A DNA stretch of 64,000 nucleotides from Paenibacillus tianmuensis (GTDB lineage Bacteria > Bacillota > Bacilli > Paenibacillales > NBRC-103111): positions 1 through 64,000 of the forward strand of contig NZ_FMTT01000014.1 in the NCBI RefSeq assembly GCF_900100345.1. The letters run 5' to 3'. The notes below the pieces were generated by a model that did no database searches, had not been told where the DNA came from, and saw only the letters and a program-made list of their open reading frames with translations. Shown here in pieces: positions 62,149 through 64,000 of the stretch (position 1 is the stretch's first letter; every line of letters starts with the position of its first letter). Position numbers and translations under genes: made by a program.

Positions 62149-63516
62149 TCAGGAATCCCTCCTTGACCGAAATTGGCTCAAGTAGAGGCAGTAGTCGTGA
62201 ATGTTTTGCAGCGAGGCTCTTCCTTGTTCCTTCAGCGCCGGATGCTTGAAAATGGACCGCCCCGGCTTGGAGTTCGCCTCGAACATCCAGAGGTGTTCGT
62301 TCTGGTCGATCCCGATATCGAAGCCGAGCTCGCCCAAGGTATGACGGTAATTCTTTTCGATGTCCTCCGCCAGCTTGACGGCGGTTTCTTTGGCGTTCGC
62401 CAGCACCGCGTCCGCCCGGTTGCCGAAAATTTGCCGGAGCACCTGGTCGGGAGTCATCAGCTGCCCGCCGGTGCGCACATGGGTCGTGACGCTGCCTTTG
62501 CCTGCTTTCTTGGCCCCGATGGCGGCAACGACCCATTGGTTATTGCTGTTCTTGGTCATATGGAAGCGGAAGTCGATCGGACAGTTATCAAGTTCGATCA
62601 GCCGAATCCCCTGCTGGGCAACGTAGTTGTTCAGCCTTCCGCTCTGCCGGTTAAGCAGCGACATGAGGGCCTCGAACCGGCTGAACCGCAGCAGCACATT
62701 GCGTCCCCCGCGCCGGAAACGGACAAAGTAGCCGCGCTTCGGATTGTACGTCAGGCGGAAAATGCCGATGCCGAGGCTGCCGCCCGTCGGTTTCAAATAG
62801 ATGAATTTATGCTTCTCCAGCATTTCCTTAATTTGCGAAGAGGTGGGGTTGATCCGGGACTCGGGAACGAAGCGGGAAGCTTCGGTGCCTTCCAGCAAAT
62901 TGTAGACATCCCATTTGTCAAAAAAAGTCCAGTTGAACAGCGGAATCCCTCTGCGAATAAACCGCTGTTTGAAAGCGTTCATCGACTCGAGCCGCTCCGT
63001 CTTCCGACTGGGCAGCCGGTTGTAGACGACATCCGGCAGCGGCATCGTCTTGCGTACCCAACCGCCTTCGCCGCGCGGGAGAATGGCTGTGACGGTCGCT
63101 TGAGACCAATTGACGCTTTGGGGGGAAAAGCCGAAGTAGAATGCATTGTCGGAGCCGACGCGCATAAATTGCCGGATAAACTCCGTCCGATTGCCGAACG
63201 GAGCGCTGTCCCCTCCCGTGACGCTGGTCAAGACCCCGATCAGCGGGCCGATGCGGATGTCTTTGCCGTTGCTGCACGTGATCATGCTGGTGCCGGCCCG
63301 GGGAATGCGAAGCTGCGTGTAAAGAAATGACGGCAAATACAGATGGTTTCCGCTCTTTTTCAACAGCTTCAAACCTGCGGATACGCTTTTGCCGCCGAGG
63401 TGCAGATGTATGTTTCGTGTCTTGGATACTTTAAGCGCCCGCGCCAATTCGCCGGAGAGGTAGACGACCCGCTCCTGACGCTGGGTGACATGAATCGTGC
63501 AAGTTGTCAAGCTCAT
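62149..63516 (-). CDS. YheC/YheD-family ATP-grasp spore-coat protein, copy C
   Basis: A 455-aa member with a longer N-terminus: MSLTTCTIHVTQRQERVVYL and a beta-rich region to about residue 100, then the usual PDVVYNRLPSRKTERLESMN, NWTFFDKWDVYNLLEGTEAS, LKPTGGSLGIGIFRLTYN, YVAQQGIRLIELDNCPIDFR, THVRTGGQ and DIGIDQNEHLWMFEANSKPG. The N-terminal addition is typical of YheD-type proteins. ATG 63516 is chosen because TAGGAGG is upstream; the ORF to 63594 runs into a hairpin element. Confidence 0.9.
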   Translation of the reverse strand: MSLTTCTIHVTQRQERVVYLSGELARALKVSKTRNIHLHLGGKSVSAGLKLLKKSGNHLYLPSFLYTQLRIPRAGTSMITCSNGKDIRIGPLIGVLTSVTGGDSAPFGNRTEFIRQFMRVGSDNAFYFGFSPQSVNWSQATVTAILPRGEGGWVRKTMPLPDVVYNRLPSRKTERLESMNAFKQRFIRRGIPLFNWTFFDKWDVYNLLEGTEASRFVPESRINPTSSQIKEMLEKHKFIYLKPTGGSLGIGIFRLTYNPKRGYFVRFRRGGRNVLLRFSRFEALMSLLNRQSGRLNNYVAQQGIRLIELDNCPIDFRFHMTKNSNNQWVVAAIGAKKAGKGSVTTHVRTGGQLMTPDQVLRQIFGNRADAVLANAKETAVKLAEDIEKNYRHTLGELGFDIGIDQNEHLWMFEANSKPGRSIFKHPALKEQGRASLQNIHDYCLYLSQFRSRRDS

Positions 63517-63531
63517 GTTGAACCTCCTAAG

Positions 63532-63581
63532 AGTTTTGCCGCAGGCAAAACTTTCTCCGAAAGCGTAGGCTAAGTTTTGCC
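63532..63581. repeat. Palindromic intergenic element between YheC/D genes
   Basis: AGTTTTGCC (63532-63540), GCA, GGCAAAACT (63544-63552) is a perfect 9-bp hairpin, and AAGTTTTGCC (63572-63581) is a third arm able to pair with GGCAAAACTT (63544-63553). Two competing hairpins can form. It could be an attenuator or a REP/BOX-like repeat; no second copy was noticed in the window. Confidence 0.5.
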
Positions 63582-63590
63582 GGGCATTCG

Positions 63591-64000
63591 TCAAGGCTGC
63601 TTTCGCCTGACGATTGCCTGCGCACGCGGCTGCCGCAGCAAATACCGCGCGTAGCGCAGCGGGTTGGCCAGTGCGTCCAGTTTGGCTTGGTCGTCTTGTA
63701 AATAAGTAAAGATGGAGCGGCCGGGTTTGGAATTCACCTCAAGAATCCAACTATTGCCGTCCGTGTCGACACCGAAATCAATGCCGAGCTCGGCGAGCCG
63801 CCCGTGACAAGATTCCAGCGCTTCCGGAAGCCCCATAGCGAGCTGCTTCAGCTCGTGAAGGAGCTTCTCGGCGCGTGCCGGCCCGAACTCGCGGGCGAAG
63901 AACGGTCCGATGGGTTCCACCGTGCCCCCGCCGTGCAGATTGGAGGTCAGGCTGCCGTTCTGCCCCCGGCGGACGGCCATGCCGGTCAGCTTCCAGCGGC
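63591..64000 (-). CDS. YheC/YheD-family ATP-grasp protein, copy D (N-terminus outside window)
   Basis: The minus-strand frame is open to the right edge; it reads RWKLTGMAVRRGQNGSLTSN, LHGGGTVEPIGPFF, HGRLAELGIDFGVDTDGNSW and ILEVNSKPGRSIF, the C-terminal part of the ATP-grasp domain with its Mg-binding residues. The ATG at 63980 is internal, not a start. Fourth member of the tandem array. Confidence 0.88.
   Translation of the reverse strand, partial: RWKLTGMAVRRGQNGSLTSNLHGGGTVEPIGPFFAREFGPARAEKLLHELKQLAMGLPEALESCHGRLAELGIDFGVDTDGNSWILEVNSKPGRSIFTYLQDDQAKLDALANPLRYARYLLRQPRAQAIVRRKQP

Overview
The window looks like chromosomal DNA of a moderately GC-rich, endospore-forming member of the Paenibacillaceae (Paenibacillus/Cohnella type). 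The evidence is an SspH spore protein behind a sigma-G-like promoter, cotJABC, at least four YheC/YheD-type spore-coat ATP-grasp genes, YtvI, the Firmicute suf order (CDSUB), lutABC with a GntR regulator, and YunC/YunD-type and YfkAB proteins. No rRNA, tRNA or CRISPR array was seen.

Bases 1-4560 are an AT-rich accessory segment, clearly different in base use from the rest. It opens with the 3' end of an IS4-type transposase abutting the C-terminal remnant of a TPR (Rap/Alo-like) receptor, followed by an intact 42-codon secreted-peptide gene that looks like an orphan pheromone precursor. Next come a Spo0E-like phosphatase, an AbrB/zinc-ribbon/HTH regulator broken by one base in a G run, a DUF6678-like (possible immunity) gene, a Hol-Tox type I toxin whose Shine-Dalgarno sequence lies in a hairpin, an unknown minus-strand cluster and a pentapeptide-repeat protein.

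From about 4.6 kb the sequence is core-like. 4.7-10.4 kb: YunC, an alpha/beta hydrolase, lutR-lutABC (L-lactate use) and sspH. 10.4-13.4 kb: a SulP transporter, an ArsR regulator and a Cys-rich protein that share an operator-like 15-mer. 13.5-18 kb: a decayed gene, a GNAT protein, and pxpB(frameshifted)-pxpC-pxpA-pcp, which turn pyroglutamyl peptides into glutamate. 18-25 kb: three tandem paralogous solute-binding lipoproteins without permeases and a divergent lipoprotein. 25-30 kb: an IclR regulator (frameshifted), SDR, FAH-family hydrolase, two-subunit UxaA-type dehydratase and a second SDR, apparently a non-phosphorylative sugar-acid pathway.

30-36.3 kb: a PilZ-like protein, rpiR-nagB-nagA (amino-sugar use) and mtnK-mtnA (methionine salvage). 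36.5-43 kb: two small convergent genes, a DUF1802 protein and sufCDSUB behind Fur-box-like palindromes. 43-53.9 kb: a small secreted protein, an NlpC/P60 lipoprotein, two HD-GYP proteins, moeB with a MoaD-MoaE fusion, YunD-type nucleotidase, uppP, an HxlR regulator and YfkAB. 54-64 kb: CorC/HlyC-type membrane protein, YtvI, YitT-family protein, an NlpC/P60 relic, cotJABC, a HAD phosphatase and the YheC/YheD array, which runs off the right edge.

Several genes (abrB-like, pxpB, iclR) are each broken by a single-base change. These may be true decay or assembly indels; raw reads would decide.
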